DNA of 64,000 nt. Origin: Nocardioides_C sp963700955. GTDB taxonomy: Bacteria > Actinomycetota > Actinomycetes > Propionibacteriales > Nocardioidaceae. The notes under the pieces are model-generated. The model saw only the letters and a list, made by a program, of their open reading frames with translations. It made no database searches and was not told where the DNA came from. The stretch lies in the NCBI GenBank assembly GCA_963700955.1, contig CAVOZH010000004.1, positions 62,001 to 126,000 on the forward strand, written 5' to 3'. Made by a program: the position numbers and the translations under genes. Positions 43,589 through 52,871 of this stretch are shown piece after piece. The stretch's first letter is position 1, and every line of letters begins with the position of its first letter.

Positions 43589-45544
43589 TCAACGGCTCGA
43601 CGCGGGCGGAGCGCCATGGCAGGGGATGGTGCCACTGTCGGTGAAGTGCGCTCCCGCCTCGGGGACGAACGCGAAGTCGGCCCGCCCGTCGTGCAGGGTC
43701 AGCTTGAGGACACCATGGGTGTCGTTGTTCCGTACGACACTCGCCGGGTGCGGCTCTCCGATGCTCCGCTCGTCCTTGCCGCCGGTGCCGACGATGAGCT
43801 CGGTCATCCCGTAGGCCTTGTCCACGGCCTGGGTCGGGCTCATCGGGCGGAGCCGCTCGTACATGTGCTCGTGCGCGTTGAGGACGATGTCGGCGCCTGC
43901 GTCGTACAACGCCTCCCAGAAGGGCTGCACCGACATGTCGTCGTCGTAGATGCCCGAGCTCACCTTGGGGTGGTGCCACATGGCGAGGGTGCAGGCCGCC
44001 GGGTGCTTCGCCAGGTCGGCTCGCAGCCATTTCACCTGGGCCGAGTCGGCGTCGCACGACACCTCGTCGCAGTTGCTGTTCAGGACGACGACATGCCAGT
44101 CGCCGACGTCCTCGCTGAAGTAGCCCTTGCCGGGGTCGCCCGCGGCAGCTCCGAAGTAGTCGAAGTGGGGCTTGGCGTCGCGCGAGTAGTACTCGTGGTT
44201 GCCGGCGACCGCGATGCCGGTCCTGCCCAGGAGCCTTCCCCAGGTCGGCCCGTAGCAGTTCTTGATGTCGGCGCCCGACGCGTCGGGGTACGCGTTGTCA
44301 CCGAGCGTGAACACCGTGCCGCCGATCTTGTCGAGGAGGGCCGCCGTCCTGCTGTCGCCGGTAGAGCTGCAGTCGGCGATGTCGCCGGCGCCGACCAGCA
44401 CCGGGGCCGCGCCGTGTGGTGCCGCGATGACGGCGACGAACCCCTTCTTGGTCACGGTGTCGTGCCCGACCGAGTTCCTCGTCGTCAGCGTGACGGTGTA
44501 GTTGCCGGGCTTGCTGTAACGGTGTGTGGGGTCCTGGGCGGTGGAGCTCGTGCCGTCGCCGAAGTTCCACGACCACTCGTGGGGTGCACCGGTCGAGGTG
44601 TCGGTGAAGGTGACGATGAGTGGAGCGGCCCCGGTCCGCTGGCTCGCTGTGAAGCCCGCCCGCGGTCCCTTCCGGGCACCAGCCTGGCCGAGGCGGTGAT
44701 GCGCCGCGATGGTGTCCGGACTGAGCGCGCTGTCGTAGACGGCCACCTCGTCGACCGCGCCCTTGAAGTAGTCGCTCGAGATGCCGCCCGACCGACCGAA
44801 GGCAAGGACGCCGGTGCTGGTGTTCACCGGTCCCTTCACGGTGGTCGACGCCACCTCGGTCCCGTCGACGAACAGGCGGAGCTTGTGGCCCGACAGCACC
44901 ATGACCAGGTGCGTCCACGTGGACGTGCTGACCTTCTCCGGGTCGGTCACGGTGACGTTGTCGTCACCTACGAAGACCGTGCCGCGCCACTCGTTCTCGG
45001 AGGTGACCGAGAGGCGGTACTCCCAGTCCTCGTATCCCTCCGTACTCCCGCTCTTCTGCAGCACCGCGCCTGCGAGGGCGCCAGCGCGGTCGGGCTTCGC
45101 CCAGGCCTCGACGGTGAAGTCCCCGCCTACGTTGAGCGAGGGGCTGTGGGGCACCTCGACGTAGCCGGACGAGCCGTCGAGCTGGACAGCACTGTCTCCC
45201 TGCGCCAGGGCGCCTCGCACGCCCAGGTCCGCGCCGTCCACCGCCGTGCCGCTGTGCTGGCCCGCGCTGTCGGCGACTGTGGAGCCGCTGCTCTCCTCGA
45301 GTCGCCAGTACCCCTCCGGGTGGTCGGCGAGCACGGCGTCGCTGTAGGCAGGGTCGGACTCCGTCGCGTCGTCGGGGCCCGTCAGCGCGATAGTGAGCCC
45401 GACCCCGAGACCGCCGATGACGATGAGGGCCACCACCGGGATGAGCACACGGGACCACCGGGTGAGGGGGATGGTGGCCTCCCGAGGGTCCGATGACGCA
45501 GAGTAAAAGACGCTAACGTCGTGGACCGCCGCGGGCATACCCAC
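43589..45544 (-). CDS. Membrane-anchored LamG - PKD - metallophosphoesterase
   Basis: A protein of about 651 residues with an N-terminal membrane anchor (LIPVVALIVIGGLGVGLTIAL, residues 34-54), then a LamG/concanavalin-like domain (about 75-270; GYWRLEESSG, FTVEAWAKPD), a PKD domain (about 285-375; WSWNFGDGTSS) and a calcineurin-like phosphoesterase (about 380-640) with metal motifs GDIADC, GDNAYPD, GNHEYY, WHHPK and HEHMYER of the purple-acid-phosphatase kind. It hydrolyses a phosphoester outside the cell; substrate unknown. The start is uncertain (GTG 45544 or ATG 45538); a GGGAGG site further in is followed by no start codon. Confidence 0.88.
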   Translation of the reverse strand: MGMPAAVHDVSVFYSASSDPREATIPLTRWSRVLIPVVALIVIGGLGVGLTIALTGPDDATESDPAYSDAVLADHPEGYWRLEESSGSTVADSAGQHSGTAVDGADLGVRGALAQGDSAVQLDGSSGYVEVPHSPSLNVGGDFTVEAWAKPDRAGALAGAVLQKSGSTEGYEDWEYRLSVTSENEWRGTVFVGDDNVTVTDPEKVSTSTWTHLVMVLSGHKLRLFVDGTEVASTTVKGPVNTSTGVLAFGRSGGISSDYFKGAVDEVAVYDSALSPDTIAAHHRLGQAGARKGPRAGFTASQRTGAAPLIVTFTDTSTGAPHEWSWNFGDGTSSTAQDPTHRYSKPGNYTVTLTTRNSVGHDTVTKKGFVAVIAAPHGAAPVLVGAGDIADCSSTGDSRTAALLDKIGGTVFTLGDNAYPDASGADIKNCYGPTWGRLLGRTGIAVAGNHEYYSRDAKPHFDYFGAAAGDPGKGYFSEDVGDWHVVVLNSNCDEVSCDADSAQVKWLRADLAKHPAACTLAMWHHPKVSSGIYDDDMSVQPFWEALYDAGADIVLNAHEHMYERLRPMSPTQAVDKAYGMTELIVGTGGKDERSIGEPHPASVVRNNDTHGVLKLTLHDGRADFAFVPEAGAHFTDSGTIPCHGAPPASSR

Positions 45545-45545
45545 A

Positions 45546-45561
45546 TACCCACAACTGGGTA
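45546..45561. promoter_or_regulatory. 16-bp inverted repeat at the phosphoesterase start
   Basis: TACCCA-CAAC-TGGGTA, perfect six-base arms, directly before the start of the LamG-PKD-phosphoesterase gene. Candidate operator; no regulator gene adjacent. Confidence 0.35.
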
Positions 45562-45624
45562 CAGCCCTCTGCTGGAGGGCCGGGCACGAGCCTCCTCACG
45601 CCTCAGCCCGGCAGTGCACTCGGC

Positions 45625-46596
45625 CTAGGGGAGGTCGCGGCGCCGGAACATCAGGACAGACGCCGCGGACACGAGCAGGAGCAGCACTCCGAGGAACTGA
45701 GCCCCCTGCGCGAGGCTCAGGTGGGCGATCTGCTCGCACATCTCCTCTCCGGGAGCACACGCGAGACTCTGGTCGTAGTAGTCGTGCCCGTTCTCCAGCC
45801 AGGCGAACACGTTGTTGCCCAGACTCCACCGGCCGACGCCTGAGAAGGGGAGGGTGGCGAGGAGGATCTCGCCGCCCACGGCGTAGGCGAAGAGCACCGC
45901 GAGCGTGCCCACGGTGTGTCTGAGGAGCATGGTGAGGGTATAGGCGCCGAGCGCCGCTGCCCCGGCGAGCAGGATGCCTCGACCGGCGCTCGCGCGGATG
46001 GCCTCCTGGACCGTGGCTCCGGTGGAGATGCCTCGGCTCTCCGCGACCAGGTACAGCGTCACCCAGAACGCCGTCAGGATGACGGTGGCCGCCGCCAGTG
46101 AGCCGAGGAGCACGGCGCCCGCCTTGGCGAGCCAGACCCGGCCCCGGCGCGGCTCGAAGAGCAGCTGGTTGCTGACCGAGCCCGAAGCCCAGTCGGCGCC
46201 GGCGAACGTGGTGCCGATGACGACCATGAGGCCCGTGAGGAGCACGATGATCGCTATCCCGGAGTTGTTCTTCTGCTCGGCCAGGGAGAGGGCCTCGCGC
46301 TGCAGGAACCACTCGGGCTTCGGGAGCATCTGGGCGCAGTCCTCGGCCGTGGCGCCGGGGCCGAAGGCACGCTCCGGGTTGCGCTCGCAACGCGCGGCCT
46401 CCCGCTTGTAGAACGGTGAGTCCGCCTCCTTCTGCGCCATCGCCTGGGCGGCGGCGCGGTCGTCGGCGGAGACCGGGCGGGTGTCCCAGATGGTCGTGAA
46501 CGCGACCAGGGAGGTCAGCAGTGCGCCCGCGACGAGGAGCAGCACGATCGCGCGCCGCGAGCGGAAGCGGGTGAGCTCGACGAGGAGGAGCCTCAT
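45625..46596 (-). CDS. ABC-2 type transporter permease
   Basis: The 323-residue protein has six membrane segments in the ABC-2 pattern, a periplasmic/outer loop of about 80 residues after the first helix, and CXC-rich charged stretch near residues 70-90. It pairs with the ATPase encoded upstream (ATGA overlap) and likely exports a drug, lipid or peptide. Substrate cannot be read. It ends in MFRRRDL, the cytoplasmic tail typical of this branch. Confidence 0.9.
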   Translation of the reverse strand: MRLLLVELTRFRSRRAIVLLLVAGALLTSLVAFTTIWDTRPVSADDRAAAQAMAQKEADSPFYKREAARCERNPERAFGPGATAEDCAQMLPKPEWFLQREALSLAEQKNNSGIAIIVLLTGLMVVIGTTFAGADWASGSVSNQLLFEPRRGRVWLAKAGAVLLGSLAAATVILTAFWVTLYLVAESRGISTGATVQEAIRASAGRGILLAGAAALGAYTLTMLLRHTVGTLAVLFAYAVGGEILLATLPFSGVGRWSLGNNVFAWLENGHDYYDQSLACAPGEEMCEQIAHLSLAQGAQFLGVLLLLVSAASVLMFRRRDLP

Positions 46597-47588
46597 GCCG
46601 CACCTCCGACGCCGTTGCTGGACGGGGTGCCGGCCATGTCGACCGGCACGGTCCCGGGGCCGCTCGCATGGAGTGCGTCGTCCTTGGTCAGCTGCAGGAA
46701 CACCGACTCGAGGTCCGGGCGGACGCGGACGATCTCCCGCACGTACATCCCGCCCTCGGCGAGCAGCTTGGTGAGCACCGCCGGGTCCTCGACACCCTCG
46801 ACGTGCAACGCCTCGCCGTCGCGAGTGACGTCGTGACCGGCGTTGGTGAGCAACCGGGCCGCTCCCTCGGCGTCGGCGACCACCACGCGCGTCGTACCCG
46901 ATGCGCGCTCGCCGATCAGGGTGTCCACCTCGCCGGAGGCGAGCAGCCGGCCGTTGCCGATGATCGACACCGAGTGGCAGACCTGCTGCACCTCGGCGAG
47001 GATGTGCGAGCTCAGCAGCACGGTGACGCCGCTCTCACCGAGCTCGCGGATCATGTCGCGGATGTCGCGGATCCCGGCGGGGTCGAGGCCGTTGGTGGGC
47101 TCGTCGAGGATCAACAGCTCAGGGCTCTTGAGCAGGGTCGCCGCGATCGCGAGCCGTTGCTTCATGCCGAGCGAGTAGCCCTTGTAGCGCTCCCGGTCCC
47201 GGCCGGTGAGACCCACCTGCGCCACCGCCGCATCCACCCGCGACTCGGGCACGCCGATGGAGCGGGCGAGCAGCGAGAGGTTCTTGCGGCCGGAGAACGT
47301 CGGGACGAACTTCGGCTGCTCGACCACCGCGCCGATGCGGCTCATCACCTGTGGCAGCTTGTGCGGGACCGGCTGCCCGAACAGCCGCATCTCACCGCGG
47401 CTGGCCCGGGCGAGGCCGAGGAGCATGCGGATGGTCGTGGTCTTGCCCGAGCCGTTCGGACCGAGGAAGCCGTGCACGCCTCCGGCGGGGACAGCCAGGT
47501 CGAGGTCGTGTACGGCGACGATGTGGCGGCCCCTGCGGGTGCGGAACTCCTTGCGCAGGCCGGAGGCCTCGATGACCATCTCGCTCAA
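46593..47588 (-). CDS. ABC transporter ATP-binding protein (drug/lipid exporter class)
   Basis: The 331-residue ATPase has Walker A GPNGSGKTTT, Q-loop VVEQP, signature YSLGMKQRL, Walker B LLILDEPTNGLDPAG and switch His (SSHIL). The C-terminal about 100 residues are the extra domain of the CcmA/DrrA class. I chose TTG at 47588 because GAGGAG lies five bases before it; the first ATG (47579) is too far from that site. Partner: the permease gene just downstream. Confidence 0.93.
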   Translation of the reverse strand: MSEMVIEASGLRKEFRTRRGRHIVAVHDLDLAVPAGGVHGFLGPNGSGKTTTIRMLLGLARASRGEMRLFGQPVPHKLPQVMSRIGAVVEQPKFVPTFSGRKNLSLLARSIGVPESRVDAAVAQVGLTGRDRERYKGYSLGMKQRLAIAATLLKSPELLILDEPTNGLDPAGIRDIRDMIRELGESGVTVLLSSHILAEVQQVCHSVSIIGNGRLLASGEVDTLIGERASGTTRVVVADAEGAARLLTNAGHDVTRDGEALHVEGVEDPAVLTKLLAEGGMYVREIVRVRPDLESVFLQLTKDDALHASGPGTVPVDMAGTPSSNGVGGAA

Positions 47589-47634
47589 TGAGACTCCTCG
47601 ACTCGGTGGAGCCCCAGCATGAGGTATAGCGCGC

Positions 47635-48375
47635 TCAGCGCAGAGGATTGACGACCGGTACGCGCAACGTGTCGTCGCGCCGGAACCTCGCCGGGTCCGG
47701 TCGCGGCTCGTAGTCGGGTGTCGGCGTGTACGGCGTCCAGGCGAGCAGCTCACGGAGATGGCGCTCGACGACCGGGGAGGCCTCCTCGACGGTCACATCA
47801 CGCCCGAGCTCCTCCGACAGGGAGGTGACCCCGGCGTCGTCGATGCCGCACGGGACGAAGTGGTCGTACCACGCCAGGTCGACGTCGCAGTTCAAGGAGA
47901 AGCCGTGCATGGTCACCCCTCGGCTCACCCGGATCCCGATCGCCGCGATCTTGCGTTCCGGGCGTCCGCCTCCGGCTCGGAGCCACACGCCGCTGCGGCC
48001 CGGGACGCGGGCTGTGGTCACCCCGAGCTCGGTGCAGGCGTGGATCAACGCCTCCTCGAGCCGTCGTACGTAGTCGACCACCTTCACGTGGTCGGGCAGC
48101 CGCACGATCGGGTAGCCGACGAGCTGGCCGGGACCGTGGAACGTGATCTTGCCGCCGCGGTCGACGTCGACCACAGGAGCGCTCGCGTCGAAGGGCCGTT
48201 CATGGGGCTCTGTCCGTTTCCCCGCGGTGAAGACCGGCGGATGCTCGAGGAGCAGGACCTGCTCGGGTCCACCGGCGACGACGGCCTCGTGGACCTGCCG
48301 CTGGAGTTCCCAGGCGGCGACGTACTCCACCGCGTTCTCACCGAGCCCGACGGTCTGGAAGCTGAGATCGCTCAC
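47635..48375 (-). CDS. lipB: Lipoyl(octanoyl) transferase
   Basis: The 246-residue enzyme moves octanoate from acyl-carrier protein to lipoyl domains, the step before LipA. Catalytic Lys lies in ERKIAAIGIRVSRGVTMHGF and Cys in HFVPCGI; also RGGKITFHGPGQLVGYPI. GTG at 48375 stands 7 bases after TAGGCT: leaderless. It is separated from lipA by the phosphoesterase and ABC genes, whereas in many actinobacteria they are adjacent, so an insertion between them is possible. Confidence 0.96.
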   Translation of the reverse strand: MSDLSFQTVGLGENAVEYVAAWELQRQVHEAVVAGGPEQVLLLEHPPVFTAGKRTEPHERPFDASAPVVDVDRGGKITFHGPGQLVGYPIVRLPDHVKVVDYVRRLEEALIHACTELGVTTARVPGRSGVWLRAGGGRPERKIAAIGIRVSRGVTMHGFSLNCDVDLAWYDHFVPCGIDDAGVTSLSEELGRDVTVEEASPVVERHLRELLAWTPYTPTPDYEPRPDPARFRRDDTLRVPVVNPLR

Positions 48376-48382
48376 GACGCCG

Positions 48383-48388
48383 AGCCTA
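48383..48388 (-). promoter_or_regulatory. -10 element of a leaderless lipB promoter
   Basis: TAGGCT on the minus strand, exactly 7 bases, then GTG of lipB. Confidence 0.55.
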
Positions 48389-48585
48389 ACCCGACCGCGT
48401 CCGGGACGCCCTCACAGCGAGGCGTGACGCGAAGGAGTCGATAGCGGGACGACCGGTCGCGATTTCCGACGGTGCTTGGACGGGTCGTGCATGATCATGA
48501 GAGTCGGAGGGTGCCGGAATTCTCGTTCGCCCACGCGCACTGTTCCGCTGCTCCACGCACCCTGGTCGCACGAAAGGCACCCGTG

Positions 48586-50844
48586 ATGGCGCGCTCCTCT
48601 GCCCGCTCCACCGAGCAAGGTCGTTCCGGTCCTTCCAGGCGGTGGGTCCTTCCCGCGGTCGTGGTCCTGCTGTGGCTGGCGGTGGGCGGACCTCTCGGGT
48701 CGTTCGCGGGCAAGCTCGCGAGCGTCCAGCAGAACGACAACGCCGCGTTCCTCCCGAAGACCGCCGAGTCCACACTCGCCCAGGAGGAGTACACCAAGTT
48801 CGTCGGCAGTGACAGCGTGCCGACGATCATCGTCTTCGAGCGCGATGGCGGCCTGACCCAGGCCGACCAGCAGGCGATCGGCGGCCTGGTCGACGAGGTC
48901 AAGCAGGTCGAGCACGTCGACGCACAGGCCGTGGCAGGGCCGATCCCGTCGAAGGACGGCACCGCTGCGCAGGTGATCGTGCCGCTCGCGACCTCCGACG
49001 GAGACGCCTTGCAGAAGGCTGTCGTGGACATCCGCGATGTCCTCAAGCTCGCCCCGGACGGGCTGAACGCGTTCGTGGGCGGGCCCGGCGGGATCCTGGG
49101 CGACTTCATCGAGGCCTTCGGCGCGATCGACGGGATCCTGCTCCTGGTCGCGCTCGCCGTGGTCCTCCTGATCCTCCTCGTCGTCTACCGCTCGCCGGTG
49201 CTGCCGTTCGTCGTTCTCTTCTCGGCCGTCCTCGCCCTGGGGCTCGCCTCCGCGGTGATCTACTTCCTGGCCAAGAACGACATCCTCGACGTGAGCGGCC
49301 AGAGCCAGGGGATCTTGTTCATCCTCACCGTGGGCGCCGCGACCGACTACTCACTGCTGATCGTGGCGCGGTTCCGGGAGGAGCTGCGGGACCACGAGTC
49401 GAAGTACGACGCCATGCGGAGGGCATGGAAGGCCGCGCTCGAACCGGTGCTCGCCTCCGGCGCGACCGTCATCCTCGGCCTGCTGTGCCTGCTGCTCTCG
49501 GACCTGTCGAGTCTCAAGGGCCTCGGCCCGGTGGGCGCGCTCGGCGTCGCCGGCGCGATGTTCGCGGCGCTGACACTGCTCCCTGCCGCGCTGGTGCTGC
49601 TCGGCCGCGCGGCGTTCTGGCCGATGATGCCGGCCTTCGGCTCCGAGCACCGTGACGCCAAGGGGATCTGGGGTGCGGTGTCGCGGCTGGTGGGGCGACG
49701 CGCCCGAGTGGTGTGGGTGACGACCTTCGTCGCCCTTGCGGCCTGCGCTGCGTTCGTCCCCACCCTCAACGAGGACCCGGTCCCGCAGACCGAGCTGTTC
49801 CTGACCAAGGTGGACTCGGTGAAGGCGCAGGAGATCATCGACAAGCACTTCCAGTCCGACCAGAGCAGCCCTGCCGTCCTCGTCGTCCCCGAGCAGAACC
49901 TCCAGGAGGCCATGGCGCTCGCGGCGAACCAGAAGGGTGTGGCGGCAGACGGCGTCACCGTGCTCCCCGAGGGGCCCCAGGGTCCGCCGACGCCCGGGGA
50001 GCAGCCGAAGCCGAAGATCGTCGACGGCGAGGCCATCGTGTTCGCGACGCTCGACCAGAACGCCGACTCGGCCGGAGCCACGGCCACCGTGAAGGACCTG
50101 CGGACCAAGCTCGACCAGGTCAGTCCCGACATCGTGGTGGGCGGGCAGACCGCAACCCTGCTCGACACCCGTGACACCGTCGACCGGGACCGGCTGATCG
50201 TGATCCCGGCCATCCTGCTGGTGATCTTCGTGGTCCTCGCGGCGTTGCTACGCTCGCTCCTGGCCCCTTTCCTGTTGATCGTGGCGAACGTGCTGTCCTT
50301 CGGCGCGACCCTGGGCATCAGCGCTGTCTTGTTCAACAACGTGTTCGGCTTCCCGGCCACGGACCCGTCCACCCCGCTGATCGGCTTCGTGTTCCTGGTG
50401 GCCCTCGGCATCGACTACTCGATCTTCCTGATGACCCGGGTCCGCGAGGAGTCGATCAAGCAAGGCACCCATCCGGGCATCCTCAAGGGTCTGTCGGTCA
50501 CCGGAGGCGTCATCACCTCCGCCGGCGTCGTCCTTGCGGCGACGTTCGCCGCCCTCGGCATCCTGCCGATCCTGTTCATAGCGCAGATCGGCTTCATCGT
50601 CGCCTTCGGCGTGCTGCTCGACACGATCGTCGTACGGTCGCTCCTGGTGCCGGCGCTCTCCTACGACCTGGGCCCGCGGGTCTGGTGGCCCAGCAGGCTC
50701 TGGCACACGCCTGACCACGCCGACCACGAGACCGCCGAGATGCTGCACCTCGGCCGGGCCGACGGGGTCCACGGGTTCGAGGAGGACCCAGCGCTCTCAG
50801 GCCCCGGGCCTGTGGACGACGAGAGCGGTGAGACACCCCGCTAG
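48586..50844 (+). CDS. MMPL/RND family membrane transporter
   Basis: The 752-residue protein has one helix, an outer domain, then five clustered helices, and repeats this layout after about residue 400 (first cluster near 180-370, second near 540-720). TDYSLLIVARFREEL and IDYSIFLMTRVREES are the paired Asp-Tyr motifs of the proton relay. MMPL proteins export lipids or drugs. ATG at 48586 (or GTG 48583) with GAAAGG eight bases upstream. The C-terminus is an acidic cytoplasmic tail. Confidence 0.93.
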   Translation: MARSSARSTEQGRSGPSRRWVLPAVVVLLWLAVGGPLGSFAGKLASVQQNDNAAFLPKTAESTLAQEEYTKFVGSDSVPTIIVFERDGGLTQADQQAIGGLVDEVKQVEHVDAQAVAGPIPSKDGTAAQVIVPLATSDGDALQKAVVDIRDVLKLAPDGLNAFVGGPGGILGDFIEAFGAIDGILLLVALAVVLLILLVVYRSPVLPFVVLFSAVLALGLASAVIYFLAKNDILDVSGQSQGILFILTVGAATDYSLLIVARFREELRDHESKYDAMRRAWKAALEPVLASGATVILGLLCLLLSDLSSLKGLGPVGALGVAGAMFAALTLLPAALVLLGRAAFWPMMPAFGSEHRDAKGIWGAVSRLVGRRARVVWVTTFVALAACAAFVPTLNEDPVPQTELFLTKVDSVKAQEIIDKHFQSDQSSPAVLVVPEQNLQEAMALAANQKGVAADGVTVLPEGPQGPPTPGEQPKPKIVDGEAIVFATLDQNADSAGATATVKDLRTKLDQVSPDIVVGGQTATLLDTRDTVDRDRLIVIPAILLVIFVVLAALLRSLLAPFLLIVANVLSFGATLGISAVLFNNVFGFPATDPSTPLIGFVFLVALGIDYSIFLMTRVREESIKQGTHPGILKGLSVTGGVITSAGVVLAATFAALGILPILFIAQIGFIVAFGVLLDTIVVRSLLVPALSYDLGPRVWWPSRLWHTPDHADHETAEMLHLGRADGVHGFEEDPALSGPGPVDDESGETPR

Positions 50845-50858
50845 GCCACAGTGGGGGC

Positions 50859-51422
50859 GTGCGTCTGCCCTTGTTTCCAGCTCCCGCCCACGGCCTCGTC
50901 GTCACCACCGTGGTGGCGTTGCTGGGCATGCTGCTCGCGGGGTGCGTCGGCCGGGGGAGCGATGGGCCGGCGCCGGACCCGGGCCGCGTCCCGGGAGTCA
51001 CCGGGACCGATGTCGCCGCGAGCTTCCCGGCGTCCGACGTACTCCGGCGGTGGGACCGGGCGCGTGGCCGCGCGTTCGCTGACGGCGACCCGGCGGCCCT
51101 GAGGAAGCTGTACGTCGACGGCTCGGCCGCAGGTACGGCGGACCTCCGGCTGTTGCGGGCCTACCTGCGCCGTGACCTGCGGGTCGAGGGCATGCGGATG
51201 CAGCTGCTACGGGTCGAGGTCTTGCACGAGGACCCGGGTCGGCTGCGACTCCTCGTCACCGACCGGCTCACCGGCGCGGTCGCCGTCGGTCGTGGCACGC
51301 GCGTCGAGCTGCCCCGGGACGCCGCCTCCACGCGGGTCGTGGAGCTGCGCCGACCCGCTCCCGGCGGGCCGTGGCGGGTGGCCGGGGTCAGGGAGTCATC
51401 GCGGAGGCCAACCGCTCGTTGA
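50859..51422 (+). CDS. Lipoprotein, unknown function
   Basis: The 187-residue product has a signal peptide and lipobox LLAGC (Cys at about residue 28), then a Pro/Gly linker and a globular part of about 140 residues (DVLRRWDRARGRAFADGDPA, VAVGRGTRVELPRD). The VLRRWDxxRGxAFADGDPAAL and VTDRLTGA parts look like a small NTF2-like or nuclear-transport fold but I would not name it. GTG at 50859 stands six bases after CACAGT with no ribosome site. It overlaps the convergent epimerase gene by 35 bases. Confidence 0.82.
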   Translation: MRLPLFPAPAHGLVVTTVVALLGMLLAGCVGRGSDGPAPDPGRVPGVTGTDVAASFPASDVLRRWDRARGRAFADGDPAALRKLYVDGSAAGTADLRLLRAYLRRDLRVEGMRMQLLRVEVLHEDPGRLRLLVTDRLTGAVAVGRGTRVELPRDAASTRVVELRRPAPGGPWRVAGVRESSRRPTAR

Positions 51423-52281
51423 GGGTCGGCTGCTCGAACTCGAAGCCGTCCGCAAGGAGATGAGCGGGCTCGACCCGGGCCGACCCGAGGAGCTCGTTGG
51501 ACAGCTCGCCGAGCACCTTGCGCATGGGCCACGCCGGCGCACGCACCAGCGTGGGGCGGTTCAGCATGCGGCCGAGCTGCTCGGCGAACTCCGCGTTCGT
51601 GGTGGCACCAGGGCCGGTCACGTTGTAGACGCCGTGGCACTCGTCGTTGGTCGCGAGGAACGTCGCGGCGCGGAGCCAGTCGTTGAGCGAGATCGTCGCG
51701 AAGTACTGTCGCCCGTCGCCCAGCGGACCGCCGAGACCCGAGCGGAAGAGCAGGTTCAAGGCCTTGATCACACCGCCGCTCCGGTGCAGGACGACAGCGG
51801 TGCGCATGATGCAGACCCGAGCGCCCGCGTCGATGGCGGGCTGGGCGGCCTCCTGCCACTCCATGCTGATCCGCCCGAGCGTTGTCTGCGCCGGAGTCGA
51901 GGACTCCTCGGTGAGGACCTCGTCGCCTCGGTCGCCGTAGGCGGCGATCCCGTTCTGCGCGAGGAAAGCCGGCTGCTTCGGAGAGGCCGCGACGGCCTCG
52001 GCGAGGGTGCGTGTGGTCGCGACCCGGCTCTCGCGCAGCGTCTTCTTGTAGGAGGCGGTCCAGGGCCAGCGAGCGATCGTGGCGCCGGCGAGGTTCGCGA
52101 CGACGTCGGCGTCGTCGATGGCGTCCTGGTCGACGACCCCGCGGTACGGGTCCCACGCCGACTCGCTGGCCGACTGGGCCTGGCCACGCACGAGACGCAC
52201 GACGTCGTGGCCCTGCCGAGCGAGGTGCTCACGCCAGGCCTGACCGAGGAAGCCGGACGCGCCGGCGACAACGATGCGCAT
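51388..52281 (-). CDS. TIGR01777 family epimerase-like protein (YfcH-type SDR)
   Basis: The 297-residue protein begins MRIVVAGASGFLG, the NAD(P)-binding GxxGxxG loop of extended SDRs, and has LAGATIARWPW, RVATTRTLAEAVAASPK, SAIGYYG-like NGIAAYGDRG and the closing DUF1731 domain (TLVRAPAWPMRKVLGELSNE). Its reaction is not known; mutants in cyanobacterial relatives affect cell division. ATG at 52281 with CAGAGT six bases upstream. Confidence 0.92.
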   Translation of the reverse strand: MRIVVAGASGFLGQAWREHLARQGHDVVRLVRGQAQSASESAWDPYRGVVDQDAIDDADVVANLAGATIARWPWTASYKKTLRESRVATTRTLAEAVAASPKQPAFLAQNGIAAYGDRGDEVLTEESSTPAQTTLGRISMEWQEAAQPAIDAGARVCIMRTAVVLHRSGGVIKALNLLFRSGLGGPLGDGRQYFATISLNDWLRAATFLATNDECHGVYNVTGPGATTNAEFAEQLGRMLNRPTLVRAPAWPMRKVLGELSNELLGSARVEPAHLLADGFEFEQPTLNERLASAMTP

Positions 52282-52335
52282 GCTGACACTCTGGCATGCC
52301 GCCTCAAGCCGCGTCCTTCACTAGCATCCGGGCCC

Positions 52336-52815
52336 ATGACCTCGCATCCCTCGACACCCCCGCCACGTAGGCGCGTTGCCTGCTATGTGATCCGTGGGCG
52401 CGTCGGCCGCCCAGAGCTGCTGGTGTTCGACCACGTCGACTCCCCCGAGTCCGGGACACAGGTGCCCGCCGGTGGCATGGAGCCAGGGGAGACCGTAGAG
52501 GAGGCGGCGCGGCGGGAGGTCGAGGAGGAGTGCGGACTGACCGGGCTGGTCGTCGTACGCCGCCTCGGGGTCTCCGAGCTGCCGCACCCGGAGACCTGGG
52601 CGCCGCAGCACACCACCTACCTGCTGATGCGGTACGACGGGGGAGCGGAGGACCGCTGCGAACCCTGGAACTGGCGCGTCGGCGGCGACGGGGAGGACGG
52701 CGGGATGCTGTTCCGCTGCTGGTTCGAGGCGCTGCCCCTGGACGGCTTGGAGCTGGCGGGCCACCAGGGCGAGTTCCTCCCCGCCTGTGAAGCGGACAGC
52801 TGGAAGAGCCCCTGA
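52336..52815 (+). CDS. NUDIX hydrolase
   Basis: The 159-residue enzyme has a complete Nudix box at residues 46-68 (GGMEPGETVEEAARREVEEE then CGL), which binds magnesium and cleaves nucleoside diphosphate-X compounds. The strand-helix order is otherwise normal. Substrate unknown. ATG stands 8 bases after TAGCAT. Divergent from the epimerase gene, 54 bases apart. Confidence 0.92.
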   Translation: MTSHPSTPPPRRRVACYVIRGRVGRPELLVFDHVDSPESGTQVPAGGMEPGETVEEAARREVEEECGLTGLVVVRRLGVSELPHPETWAPQHTTYLLMRYDGGAEDRCEPWNWRVGGDGEDGGMLFRCWFEALPLDGLELAGHQGEFLPACEADSWKSP

Positions 52816-52820
52816 GGCAG

Positions 52821-52854
52821 CGACGCCCGCTGCCGTGGGTGGCAGCGGGCGTCG
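52821..52854. terminator. Bidirectional hairpin terminator
   Basis: A perfect 14-base stem (52821-52834 with 52841-52854) and 6-base loop between the convergent NUDIX and sucB genes. Confidence 0.88.
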
Positions 52855-52871
52855 TCGCGGATGGTGGAGCG

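Noticed and set aside
48490..48499. CATGATCATG palindrome before the MMPL gene
   Set aside because: Ten bases only and not repeated; too weak for an operator call.
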